A stretch of 64,000 bases of DNA from positions 52,262 through 116,261 of the forward strand of contig JBBAOE010000013.1 of the NCBI GenBank assembly GCA_040401595.1, read 5' to 3'. The DNA is from RFPW01 sp040401595. GTDB lineage: Bacteria; Pseudomonadota; Gammaproteobacteria; Burkholderiales; Burkholderiaceae_E. Below, piece after piece: positions 17,988 through 26,633 of this stretch (position 1 is the stretch's first letter; each line of letters opens with the position of its first letter). Under the pieces are notes generated by a model. That model was not told the origin of the DNA. It did no database searches and saw nothing but the letters and a program-made list of their open reading frames with translations. Made by a program: the position numbers and the translations under genes.

Positions 17988-18586
17988 AAGTCCGCGATTG
18001 CGGTTGGGATGTCGACCGTCAGCCAGAACTGGTCGGTTTTGCTCGCTTCCACCGACAGCGGGTAAAGGCTTGGGTCGAAACCCAGCATCAGGCGGCTGAT
18101 CGGCCGTTTGCTACAGGCCTCTGCAGTAAACACGACCGGATTGGGGTGCCCCGTATTGCCCGCTCCCGCCATGAGCAGGGCGCGCTGTTCCTGGATGCTC
18201 TGTTGCCAGAGTAGCGGGGGCGCCCAGACCCATTTGCGGACAGGGATTCTTTGGTCGTCAGGGCCTTTGAACAAGGCGCCTTTCTCCAGAGCGTTAAGCG
18301 CTTTTTCCAGACCTTTCTGGAAGGGTTCCGGCGAGAGGCCTGCGTATTTATTCAGAAAGGCGTCGAAGGTCTGTTTTTGCCCCAGTAACTGGTGGAGCAC
18401 AGGGGGCGCCGAAACGACAAAACTCAGACCGAGGCAGTTAGCGTCTTGCTTGACGATCGTCAGCCGGTTTTTTTGCTGCTCATGAGCGAGCGCGGTATTT
18501 CCGGCGAATATCCCCAACGCGCTGGAGACGATGCCAACAAGGAAGGCTAGGCGGATTGGCCGAACCCTGTCGGTGCTTGCCTGCAC
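17984..18586 (-). CDS. Secreted/periplasmic protein of unknown function
   Basis: About 200 residues. The predicted start is GTG at 18586, preceded by AAGGA at a 4-base distance. It gives a good signal peptide ('RLAFLVGIVSSALGIFAGNTALAHEQQ') with cleavage after ALA. The mature part begins HEQQKNRLTIVKQDANCLGL and has two Cys (in DANCLGL and TAEACSKR). The C-terminus 'FWLTVDIPTAIADF' is hydrophobic and ends in Phe. I do not recognise a family. It follows the small lipoprotein gene after 77 bases on the same strand and is divergent from the YHYH-domain gene. The 3' end overlaps the convergent kinase gene by 4 bases. Confidence 0.6.
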   Translation of the reverse strand: MQASTDRVRPIRLAFLVGIVSSALGIFAGNTALAHEQQKNRLTIVKQDANCLGLSFVVSAPPVLHQLLGQKQTFDAFLNKYAGLSPEPFQKGLEKALNALEKGALFKGPDDQRIPVRKWVWAPPLLWQQSIQEQRALLMAGAGNTGHPNPVVFTAEACSKRPISRLMLGFDPSLYPLSVEASKTDQFWLTVDIPTAIADF

Positions 18587-18663
18587 TGCGTCCTTCAGCC
18601 AAAGGGGCCTGCAATGCCGGGTAAACGGGCCGGGGGCCTTCTGGTACCTCGAAGTGCCGATGG

Positions 18664-18879
18664 TCAGGCTTTCTTGAACGGGTCGGCCATTTCTGCATCT
18701 TCCTCGATAATTGGAGTCTGGTCCGGCTGCGGGGTTACCCAGCTTTCCCAAAACGGGTCGGACTTGACCTGGGGGCTGATGGATTCGGCCGTATCGGAAG
18801 AACTGTCTCCGCCACATGAGATCAACAGAGTGGACAGTGCAAGGGCAGGGATTAATTTGACGATATTCATCGGATGCAT
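18664..18879 (-). CDS. Small lipoprotein of unknown function
   Basis: A 71-residue predicted lipoprotein. The leader 'MNIVKLIPALALSTLLISCG' contains a lipobox LISC, so Cys would be acylated after cleavage. It is followed by a Ser/Asp-rich acidic tail ('GGDSSSDTAESISPQVKSD') and 'MADPFKKA' at the end. AGGAA lies 8 bases before the ATG at 18879; a second ATG three codons later is also possible but too far from the ribosome site. The mature part is only about 50 residues. It precedes the unrecognised secreted protein and is divergent from the YHYH-domain protein, which suggests one cell-envelope locus. Confidence 0.65.
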   Translation of the reverse strand: MHPMNIVKLIPALALSTLLISCGGDSSSDTAESISPQVKSDPFWESWVTPQPDQTPIIEEDAEMADPFKKA

Positions 18880-19304
18880 TGACGTGATTCCTGATGGGCC
18901 CATAAAGAGAAGCCTGGAAATTACCATATTTTGGACGATGGCTTTTCCCTTTTTTCCGCTTTCGGACTGAGAAATAGTTCCTTGTTTTTTGTTGCTTGAT
19001 CACATTAAAGGAAGTAATAATTCCTCATGGCTTTGATCAGTCTGGTTTTTGCGTACCAGTTTTAATTATAGATTCTGGACTCGGTTCTTCATTCTGGTCT
19101 CAATTGTTTAATAAGTGGCCGCGTGCCTCAGGATTTCAGGTGGCGTATTGGCACTTGTCTTTGCAAGAACCCGCAAGTAGAGTGTTGGCAAATTTGAATA
19201 AAAAACGATATTCCGAATTAAATCCCAGACTCAATTTGGGTAATGGGTAGGCGAGTCCTTGTGCGGGACGGATTTTTTTGTGGTTAGATTTTTAGGTGTT
19301 TTTC
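18880..19304. other. AT-rich intergenic spacer upstream of the YHYH gene
   Basis: This 425-base spacer between divergent envelope genes is visibly richer in A and T than the rest of the window (runs such as AATAAAAAACGATATTCC and GATTTTTTTG). It should hold the promoters of both sides. An 84-codon open frame at 18996-19250 lacks a ribosome site and any recognisable pattern. The composition fits recent acquisition of this patch or a strongly regulated promoter region. I found no clear repeat. Confidence 0.5.
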
Positions 19305-21434
19305 ATGATCAAAATGAGAGTCGGGTCGATCGCTTTACTGACTGGATTGTTGGGTTCGGTGTCGGCGTTTGCTGCGGATACCTGGACAAGCACCACAGGC
19401 GTTCTGAATGCTCCAATCGTCAAGTACAGCGACAATCGCTACTACTCCAACGTCACCGCAGTGGTTGGGTCGACGACCTCGTCCGGGACGACCACCAAGC
19501 CCTCAACGGTGACGGCTTACGACACATATAATTCGACGACGTCGACGCTAACGATTCCCGAAGTCAAGGTCGTGACGACCAAAGGATCGACGACCTATTA
19601 CAACGTGACGGTGAAGCTCTCGAGTATCACCAGCGTGGGTGGCGTGTGTGGTAGCGCAGATACCTGCGCCAAATACTCTGGGGCTGCACCCTTTGCTTCC
19701 GTGCTGGCCCAGACCTATTACACGTCGGCTCTGACCTCGGTGACGACGCCAGCCACCCGAACGCGTTATCTGATTTCGAATTCAGCCACAGCGTCTTCGA
19801 CCACCGCCAATTTCCTCTCGGTCGGCTCGACCTACAGTGCGACAACCGGGTACGCAGCGGAAGGCGCAACGATTCCGACGTCGGCGACCTACAAGACCTA
19901 CCTGTCCAAGCTGATGTACCTGGTCGCGGACTCGACGACCGCGACGTATTACAGGCTGGATTCGCACTTGCACCCGAATCAATCGATTGACTATGATTCG
20001 ACGGATTCGAACAAGCTGAAGTTTCGCAATAACTTCGGCAAAGCTTCGACTACCTACGGCTATATCGTTTTTTCGTACAGCTCATCGACCAAGTTGCTTC
20101 AAGCGAAGAAGCGCTACAAATACAGCTACGATGCAACGACGTACAAAGCAACCTATACCGAGGACACCGCCTTCGCAGCTGCCGACTACTATGTCAATCT
20201 GACCTCGGGTGTCTACAAGCTGGTCTCGGGCACCACATCGGCGACAAAGCTCTACCTCTACAGCTCGCCAATTGATTTCAGTGTCCCGACCGATTTCAAT
20301 CCAACGGCCGTTACGTATCAGACCAATGGCGATGCGGCGTTCAAGTACAACGCCCAAGCGCAGAGTTCGGTGGTCGAGGGTACGACCGGTACCATCTATA
20401 AAAGCCTGAGCACCAATACGACCTATCAGAACCAGGTCAAAACGGCGGGCAGCGACGCGACCACCAAGGCAAACGCCGACGCTTACCTGGCGACGATCAA
20501 GACGCAACTGGCCTCAGCCGGGAGCAGTTTGCGTTACGACACGTCCGTTTACACGGCGTTCCGGGATTCGCTCCTGGCGAGCACCCTGGCGAGCGATGCG
20601 ATTGCGGACGGCACGCCTGGGATGAATCTGGTGCCTTACGTTTATTTCACGAACGATCAAACGAATGGCGTCTACCACCCGTTCATGGTGATCATCAGCT
20701 ATGGTAACGGCGCCGATCCGCATGGTTTGCGTGATGTGACGCGTCCGCCCGGTGATGGAACCGGGACGTCGGGCTACGCAGGTCAAACGGTTACCCGCTT
20801 TACCAACCGGGATTACTATGCGAAAAAGATCCCAATGAAGGACTACGGTCAGGTAACAACGGCTGCCACGAACACCCTCGCGAAGTCTTTGTACTCAGAC
20901 GTTTACACCACGGCAGCGTTGCAGGCGGGCAATGCGAAGACGGTTCTGAATTACGCCAGTACGGCCGACAACGGAATCATGATCAACGGTGCGGTGATGT
21001 TCCCCGCATACAACAACGTTCTTCAATATTCGCAGGCTGCGGGTGAACTCTCGCTCAACGGATGTCACGTTGGCCAGGGTGGCGGCGGTGCGCACTGCCA
21101 TGCGGACGGCTACCAGACCGGCCGGGGTGTTGGCATGTACAACGACAACGATTACACCAACAAAACCCATCCGCCTCTGATCGGGTTTGGGTACGACGGT
21201 GTCGCGCTGTTTGGACGGTACCGGACGACGACTGACGCTGCGTTGTTGGGCTACAGCACTGCACTGGATGATTTTGGTGCGCACAATCATGACAGTATTG
21301 GGTACCACTATCATGCGCACACCACGACATCGACCTCTGGCTCCAAGACTTATACCGTGCGGTATCTGATCAAGGGCGCTTATGCGGGCGCAATCAACAG
21401 CATCCCAGGCTGTGTGGTTGCGAGTCAGTGCTGA
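19305..21434 (+). CDS. Large exported Ser/Thr-rich protein with C-terminal YHYH domain
   Basis: A 709-residue exported protein. The signal peptide 'RVGSIALLTGLLGSVSAFAA' ends in AFA-A. Residues about 30-560 are strikingly rich in Ser, Thr, Tyr and Ala. The C-terminal region has 'CHVGQGGGGAHCHADGYQ' near residue 585, 'PPLIGFGYDGVALFGRY', then 'DFGAHNHDSIGYHYHAH' near 660 and a final 'GCVVASQC'. The last part matches the YHYH domain, a poorly characterised extracellular domain named for this motif; the clustered His residues suggest metal binding. The ATG at 19305 is preferred over a GTG at 19296 because AGGTG is well spaced. Regulation and partners are unknown; the divergent lipoprotein and secreted protein are candidates. 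Confidence 0.85.
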   Translation: MIKMRVGSIALLTGLLGSVSAFAADTWTSTTGVLNAPIVKYSDNRYYSNVTAVVGSTTSSGTTTKPSTVTAYDTYNSTTSTLTIPEVKVVTTKGSTTYYNVTVKLSSITSVGGVCGSADTCAKYSGAAPFASVLAQTYYTSALTSVTTPATRTRYLISNSATASSTTANFLSVGSTYSATTGYAAEGATIPTSATYKTYLSKLMYLVADSTTATYYRLDSHLHPNQSIDYDSTDSNKLKFRNNFGKASTTYGYIVFSYSSSTKLLQAKKRYKYSYDATTYKATYTEDTAFAAADYYVNLTSGVYKLVSGTTSATKLYLYSSPIDFSVPTDFNPTAVTYQTNGDAAFKYNAQAQSSVVEGTTGTIYKSLSTNTTYQNQVKTAGSDATTKANADAYLATIKTQLASAGSSLRYDTSVYTAFRDSLLASTLASDAIADGTPGMNLVPYVYFTNDQTNGVYHPFMVIISYGNGADPHGLRDVTRPPGDGTGTSGYAGQTVTRFTNRDYYAKKIPMKDYGQVTTAATNTLAKSLYSDVYTTAALQAGNAKTVLNYASTADNGIMINGAVMFPAYNNVLQYSQAAGELSLNGCHVGQGGGGAHCHADGYQTGRGVGMYNDNDYTNKTHPPLIGFGYDGVALFGRYRTTTDAALLGYSTALDDFGAHNHDSIGYHYHAHTTTSTSGSKTYTVRYLIKGAYAGAINSIPGCVVASQC

Positions 21435-21474
21435 TGCACTGTGAGTCCTAACAGACTCTACTGTCAGCGCTTTA

Positions 21475-24312
21475 TCAACTGCGCCGGACCGATACGGCGC
21501 AGTATTTGAACTCCGGGATTTTCCCCACGGGATCGGTGGCTGCGTTGGTCAACAGGTTCGCAGCCGCTTCGCAATAAGCGAATGGAATGAAGACGGTGCC
21601 TGTTGGGGTGCCGTCATCGAGCCGGGCGTGGATCGAGATCTCGCCGCGACGTGATCGGACGGTGATCCGATCGCCAGCCTGCAATCCCAAGGTTTCCAGA
21701 TCCGCACCGCAAAGGGACGCAGTCGCCATCGGTTCGATGGCATCGAGCATGGGCGCGCGCCTTGTCATGCTGCCGGTATGCCAGTGTTCCAGTTGACGAC
21801 CTGTGATCAGGACAAAGGGATAGTCTGCATCCGGTCGCTCGTCAGCCCGGATGAGGCCTGCGGGTACAAGGTGCACCCGGCCGTCGTCCGTTTCAAAATG
21901 GTCTCGAAAGACGGTCGGTTCTCCGGGGTCTGACTCGCTGTGGCACGGGTACGTGACACTCGATTCCCGCTGCAGCCGTTCCCAGGTGATGCCACCGATG
22001 GCCGAGTGCATCGCCTGACGCATTTCTTCATAGACTGCCGCGACGCCGTCGTGAGCGCCAGGGTAGTGCCAGTCCAGACCCATGCGCTTTGCAATCTGCT
22101 GGATGATCCAGAGATCTGGCTTGGCCTGCCCAGGAGGCTGAATTGCCTGCAGGCCCAACTGCACCATGCGATCGGTATTGCTCACGGTGCCGGTTTTTTC
22201 TGGCCAAGCGGTCGCTGGCAGAACCACATCAGCCAGCCAGGCGGTTTCGGTCATGAAGATATCTTGCACGACGAGGTGCTCTAGGGCGGCCAGTGCGTGG
22301 CGGGCATGGTTGAGGTCGGGATCGCTCATCGCTGGGTTCTCCCCCTCGATGTACATTCCCCAGATCTTGTGCGGATCTGTGGGCGGCGCCAAGGCCTGAT
22401 TCATGATCTCGACCACGGTATAGCCCGGTTGATCATCCAGACGCATGCCCCAGAATGCTTCGAACCAGGCATGGGCTGCCGGGTCGGTCACGCGCCGATA
22501 GTTGGGGTACATCATCGGGATCAGCCCAGCGTCGGACGCGCCTTGCACATTGTTCTGGCCGCGCAACGGATGCAGGCCAGAGCCGGGTTTGCCAATCTGG
22601 CCCGCCACGGTGGCAAGCGCAATCAGGCAGCGGGCGTTGTCAGTGCCATGCACGTGCTGGCTCACCCCCATACCCCACAGAATCATCGCCGATCCCGCGG
22701 TGGCGTAGGCACGCGCGACTTCGCGCAATGTTTGAGCGGGGATGCCACAGATCGGTGCCATCGCTTCAGGACTGTAAGCCTGAACATTTGCGCGCAGTGC
22801 GTCGAAGTTATTGGCGCGCCGGGCAATGAAGTCCTGATCGGCGAGACCTTCCTCGATGATGGTATGGATCAGCGCATTGAGGAGCGCGACATCCGTATCG
22901 GCCTGAAACCGAAGCGTGCGCCAGGCATGCTTACCGATGTCCGTGCCCCGCGGGTCAGCCACGACGATCCGTGCGCCGCGCTTGACCGCATTTTTCATCC
23001 AGGTGGCTGCGACTGGATGGTTCGACGTGGGGTTGCAGCCGATCAGGAAGATCAGATCGGAATGTTCGACATCGTTGACTTGATTGCTGACCGCCCCTGA
23101 ACCCACGCCCTCCAGCAGCGCCGCGACGCTCGAGGCATGACAGAGCCGGGTGCAGTGGTCGACATTGTTCGAGCCAAATCCAGTCCGAACCAATTTTTGG
23201 AACAGATACGCTTCTTCGTTACTTCCCTTCGCGGAGCCAAACCCGGCCAGGGCTTTGTGGCCGTAGCTATCGCGCAAGGCCTTGAGTCCACCCGCCGCAT
23301 GATCGAGCGCTTCTTCCCAGGTCGCTTCGCGAAACACGGTGGCCGATTGCGCCGGATCGCGTTTGAGTTGGTCGAGCCCTCCGATGTCTTTGGCAACGCC
23401 GGGTCGGCGAATCAGTGGCACGGTCAGGCGCTGAGGGCTATGGACGTAATCGAAGCCGAATCGGCCCTTGACGCAGAGTCGGTTGTGGTTGGCTGGACCG
23501 TCGCGACCATCTACGCTGACGATCACGTTGTCTCTGACGTTATAGGTCAGAAGGCAGCCCACGCCACAGAACGGACAAACCGAATCTACTTTTTGGTCGA
23601 TGCGCTGGCTGCCGGTGCGGCTCTTGGGCATCAGCGCACCCGTGGGGCAGGCCTGTACGCATTCGCCGCAGGCCACGCAGCTGCTCTCGCCCATCGGGTC
23701 GCCCAGATCGAACACAATCGCACTGTCGGCGCCCCGCATGGCATAACCGATGACATCGTTGACTTGCTCTTCCCGGCAGGCTCGAACACAACGTTTGCAC
23801 TGGATACAGGCGTCCAGATGGATCGCCATGGCGGGGTGCGAGAGGTCTTGCGCGGGCTGGACTCGCTGCAGGGCGCGCAGCTGGGGCCGAACTGTGACGT
23901 TGAGCTGCGCCGCCCATTGACTCAGTTCGCCATGTTGGCCGGGTGGACGGTTGCTGTCGGATTCGTCATTCCAACGATAACCGGTATCGGGCAGGTCCGA
24001 GAGCAGCATCTCCAGCACCATGCTCTGGCTTTTCAGGGCTCTTGCGCTTCTAGCCTGGACCTCCATACCCTCCCGGACCGTGCGACAGCAGCTTGGCGCG
24101 AGCGTGCGTTCACCCTGGATCTCAACGACGCAGGCGCGGCAATTCCCGTCTGGCCGCAGGCCATCCATGTAGCATAGGTGGGGGATCGAGACCCCATGGC
24201 GTTGGGCCGCCTGCAGGATGGTCTCGCCATCGCGCGCGTGAATGGTTTGCTGGTCGAGCGTGAACGTGATGGTTGCTGGCCCAATTTCAAGGGGCCCTGC
24301 GCCGGCGTTCAT
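21475..24312 (-). CDS. fdsA: NAD-dependent formate dehydrogenase, molybdopterin catalytic subunit (FdsA/Fdh1A type)
   Basis: A cytosolic 945-residue enzyme that oxidises formate to CO2. The N-terminal [2Fe-2S] domain has C47, C58, C61 and C75. Two ferredoxin-like [4Fe-4S] motifs follow (C169-C179 and C212-C222). The catalytic domain begins with CPFCGVGC (C246, C249, C253, with C280 in LCVKG). The metal ligand is Cys391 in 'HCTRLCHASS', so this is a cysteine and not a selenocysteine enzyme. It lies 39 bases after the NuoE-NuoF fusion gene and ends a series that begins with the box genes. BoxC releases formate, so this enzyme probably recovers its electrons as NADH. Mo or W cannot be told apart. 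Confidence 0.93.
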   Translation of the reverse strand: MNAGAGPLEIGPATITFTLDQQTIHARDGETILQAAQRHGVSIPHLCYMDGLRPDGNCRACVVEIQGERTLAPSCCRTVREGMEVQARSARALKSQSMVLEMLLSDLPDTGYRWNDESDSNRPPGQHGELSQWAAQLNVTVRPQLRALQRVQPAQDLSHPAMAIHLDACIQCKRCVRACREEQVNDVIGYAMRGADSAIVFDLGDPMGESSCVACGECVQACPTGALMPKSRTGSQRIDQKVDSVCPFCGVGCLLTYNVRDNVIVSVDGRDGPANHNRLCVKGRFGFDYVHSPQRLTVPLIRRPGVAKDIGGLDQLKRDPAQSATVFREATWEEALDHAAGGLKALRDSYGHKALAGFGSAKGSNEEAYLFQKLVRTGFGSNNVDHCTRLCHASSVAALLEGVGSGAVSNQVNDVEHSDLIFLIGCNPTSNHPVAATWMKNAVKRGARIVVADPRGTDIGKHAWRTLRFQADTDVALLNALIHTIIEEGLADQDFIARRANNFDALRANVQAYSPEAMAPICGIPAQTLREVARAYATAGSAMILWGMGVSQHVHGTDNARCLIALATVAGQIGKPGSGLHPLRGQNNVQGASDAGLIPMMYPNYRRVTDPAAHAWFEAFWGMRLDDQPGYTVVEIMNQALAPPTDPHKIWGMYIEGENPAMSDPDLNHARHALAALEHLVVQDIFMTETAWLADVVLPATAWPEKTGTVSNTDRMVQLGLQAIQPPGQAKPDLWIIQQIAKRMGLDWHYPGAHDGVAAVYEEMRQAMHSAIGGITWERLQRESSVTYPCHSESDPGEPTVFRDHFETDDGRVHLVPAGLIRADERPDADYPFVLITGRQLEHWHTGSMTRRAPMLDAIEPMATASLCGADLETLGLQAGDRITVRSRRGEISIHARLDDGTPTGTVFIPFAYCEAAANLLTNAATDPVGKIPEFKYCAVSVRRS

Positions 24313-24351
24313 AAGGCTTCGCGCCTGAGCGCCGGGTGATCGGGGCGCATG

Positions 24352-26181
24352 TCAGCGAACTTCATGCGCAAAATAGTTCTGTACGCATCGCACAGGATTG
24401 GGCGCCGCCTGTCCGAGTCCGCAAATGGAGGCATCTTCCATCACCGTGTTGAGGTCTTCGAGGGTCTCCAGATCCCAGATTGGAGCCTGCATCAGCTGTA
24501 CTGCTTTGGCGGTTCCCACGCGGCATGGTGTGCACTGGCCGCAGCTTTCATGAGCAAAAAATTGCATCATGTTCAGGGCTGCATCGCGGGCGCGGTCGTG
24601 CTGGCTGAGGACGATCACGGCGGCTGAGCCGATAAAACCGCCATGCGGCTGAAGGGTATCGAAATCCAGTGGCACATCGGCGAGCGTCGCCGGGAAAATG
24701 CCACCCGACGCACCCCCTGGCAGATAGGCATAGAGGATGTGCCCCTCGAGCATGCCACCGCAGTATTCGCCGATGAGCTCATTGAGTGTGATGCCAGCGG
24801 GCGCGAGCTTGACCCCTGGATGCCGGACGCGCCCGCTGACGCTGAAGCTGCGCAAGCCCCGGCGTCCATGGCGTCCGGCATCGCTGAACCATGCTGCGCC
24901 GCGCTCCAGGATGTCCCTGACCCAATACAGGGTCTCGAAATTGTGCTCGAGTGTCGGCCTGCCGAAGAGCCCGACCTGAGCGATGTAGGGCGGGCGCATG
25001 CGGGGTTCACCGCGTTTGCCTTCGATGCTTTCGATCATGGCGGACTCTTCACCGCAGATATATGCCCCAGCCCCACGACGCAATTCGATATGCGGCAGGG
25101 GGCAGGGTGGATCGGCGTGCAGTCTCGCAAGTTCGGTCTCAAGGATGGCTCGGCAGCCGTGGTACTCATCGCGCAGGTAGATGTAACAGGACTCGATGCC
25201 AACGATTTGAGCCGCAATCAGCATGCCTTCGAGAAAGCGATGAGGGTCACGCTCGAGATACGTTCGGTCCTTGAACGTCCCGGGCTCGCCTTCATCGATA
25301 TTGACCGCCATCAACCGCGGGCCGGGTTGTTCGCGCACGATGCGCCACTTGCGACCCGCCTGAAAACCCGCGCCACCGAGACCGCGTAAGGCCGAGTCGT
25401 CCAGCGTCTGGAGGGTCTGGATAACCCGCGTTTCTGAGTCGGGCCCGAGGAGCGAGGCTGCCACCGAAGCGGCAAGAGTATAGCCACCCAGGGTCCGATA
25501 GCTGGCATAGCCCGTGTAGGCGGGCGAAATGGATCCCGTGTCGGATGGGTTGGGGAGGCTTGTCTCCAGCCGGGTCGCCGCAGCGACCTGCGGGTCGCTC
25601 AACTGGGCGGCATGCCAGTGGCCGTCATCGGCCGCTGTTGGGTGCCGGGATTGGTTGGCCTGAACCGCGGCGATCACCCGGTCAGGCGTTGCCTTGGCGA
25701 CCGGAAACTGACCAACCACCGCGACCGGTGCCTGCTCGCAGCGCCCTACGCAGGGTGTTGAGATGATCCTGAGGTCGGTGTGGCCCAGCAAGGCTGGGAG
25801 GCGTTGGAGCAGTTCATCACCCTGCGCGAGTGCGCAACTCAAGCCACTGCACACCCGAATGGTCAGTACGGGGGCCTCGCGATCGCCGCGGATAATGTCG
25901 AAGTGATGATAAAACGTGGCAACTTCATAGACCTCGGCCATCGCGAGATTCATCAACTTGGCCAGGGCCACTAAATGGCGCTCGCGAAGACAGCGGTACG
26001 CGTCGTTGATGCAGTGCAGGTGCTCGATGAGCAGGTCGCGACGGTAGCCGTCGGGTGGGCGGGCTCCGATCAGGGCTTCAACCTCGGCCAGGGATGCGGC
26101 GTCGGGCTGGCGTCCTTTGAGTTTGCTGCTGCGCCGAATCTGCTCACGCATGCTGTCGGCAGTTGCGAGGATCGTGGTCAT
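24352..26181 (-). CDS. Formate dehydrogenase NADH-module subunit, NuoE-NuoF fusion (FdsG-FdsB / Fdh1B type)
   Basis: A 609-residue fusion. Residues 1 to about 170 are NuoE/FdsG-like, with the thioredoxin-like [2Fe-2S] ligands in 'CSGLSCALAQG' and 'TPCVGRCEQAP'. From about residue 215 it is NuoF/FdsB-like: 'LRGLGGAGFQAGRKW' (NADH), 'NIDEGEPGTFKDRTYLERDP' (FMN) and the [4Fe-4S] motif 'HESCGQCTPCRVGT' near the end. Ralstonia-type Fds has these as separate genes; the fused form is known from Methylobacterium Fdh1B. It transfers electrons from the catalytic subunit to NAD+. It follows the MaoC gene after 11 bases. Confidence 0.9.
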   Translation of the reverse strand: MTTILATADSMREQIRRSSKLKGRQPDAASLAEVEALIGARPPDGYRRDLLIEHLHCINDAYRCLRERHLVALAKLMNLAMAEVYEVATFYHHFDIIRGDREAPVLTIRVCSGLSCALAQGDELLQRLPALLGHTDLRIISTPCVGRCEQAPVAVVGQFPVAKATPDRVIAAVQANQSRHPTAADDGHWHAAQLSDPQVAAATRLETSLPNPSDTGSISPAYTGYASYRTLGGYTLAASVAASLLGPDSETRVIQTLQTLDDSALRGLGGAGFQAGRKWRIVREQPGPRLMAVNIDEGEPGTFKDRTYLERDPHRFLEGMLIAAQIVGIESCYIYLRDEYHGCRAILETELARLHADPPCPLPHIELRRGAGAYICGEESAMIESIEGKRGEPRMRPPYIAQVGLFGRPTLEHNFETLYWVRDILERGAAWFSDAGRHGRRGLRSFSVSGRVRHPGVKLAPAGITLNELIGEYCGGMLEGHILYAYLPGGASGGIFPATLADVPLDFDTLQPHGGFIGSAAVIVLSQHDRARDAALNMMQFFAHESCGQCTPCRVGTAKAVQLMQAPIWDLETLEDLNTVMEDASICGLGQAAPNPVRCVQNYFAHEVR

Positions 26182-26192
26182 GTCACGTCACG

Positions 26193-26633
26193 TCATGGCG
26201 TAGCGAGATTGAACAGGTTGGTCGCTTTCATGTCGAGCACTTCCTTGGCCTCGCCATTGAACAGTTGCCAGCGCCAGGTGAGGATGCCTAAGTGAGGTTT
26301 GGAATTGGATCGCCGCACTTCGAGCACGGTCACGCGCAAGGACAAGGTGTCACCAGGGCGCACGGGATATGGCCAGCGGATATTTTCAACACCCGGTGAT
26401 GCGAAGGACTCCGAGTCATGCAAGATCCGGTCGACTGCGAGGCGCATGGCGATGCTGCAGGTCTGCCAACCGCTCGCGATGAGCCCGTCGAAAGGCCCTT
26501 GCTGAGCGGCGATCGGGTCAGTATGGAACCACTGGGGATCATAAGCCCGGGCAAATTCGAGTGAATCTGTCTCGGACAGTTCATAGGAGCCCGCATCAAT
26601 CTGCTGGCCAACAAAAAATTCGGCAAATTTCAT
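26193..26633 (-). CDS. MaoC-family (R)-specific enoyl-CoA hydratase-like protein
   Basis: A 146-residue hot-dog-fold protein. The hydratase motif is 'FARAYDPQWFHTDPIAAQ' (the D..H pair, with Asp and His at the active site), followed by 'PFDGLIASGWQTCSIAMRL' and 'PVRPGDTLSLRVTVLEVR'. These are standard for the MaoC/PhaJ family, which hydrates enoyl-CoA esters. It overlaps paaH by 4 bases. In this operon it could hydrate an unsaturated C6 dicarboxylyl-CoA from benzoate ring cleavage, but this is inference; a classical enoyl-CoA hydratase is also encoded here. Confidence 0.85.
   Translation of the reverse strand: MKFAEFFVGQQIDAGSYELSETDSLEFARAYDPQWFHTDPIAAQQGPFDGLIASGWQTCSIAMRLAVDRILHDSESFASPGVENIRWPYPVRPGDTLSLRVTVLEVRRSNSKPHLGILTWRWQLFNGEAKEVLDMKATNLFNLATP

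Noticed and set aside
18996..19250. An 84-codon frame in the AT-rich spacer before the YHYH gene
   Set aside because: No ribosome site, no family pattern, and it lies where promoters are expected.
21443..21458. A terminator between the convergent YHYH and formate dehydrogenase genes
   Set aside because: The GAGTC/GACTC stem has only five pairs and no T-tract.
23100..23180. Selenocysteine in the formate dehydrogenase
   Set aside because: The metal-ligand codon in HCTRLCHASS encodes Cys; there is no in-frame TGA and no need for a SECIS element.
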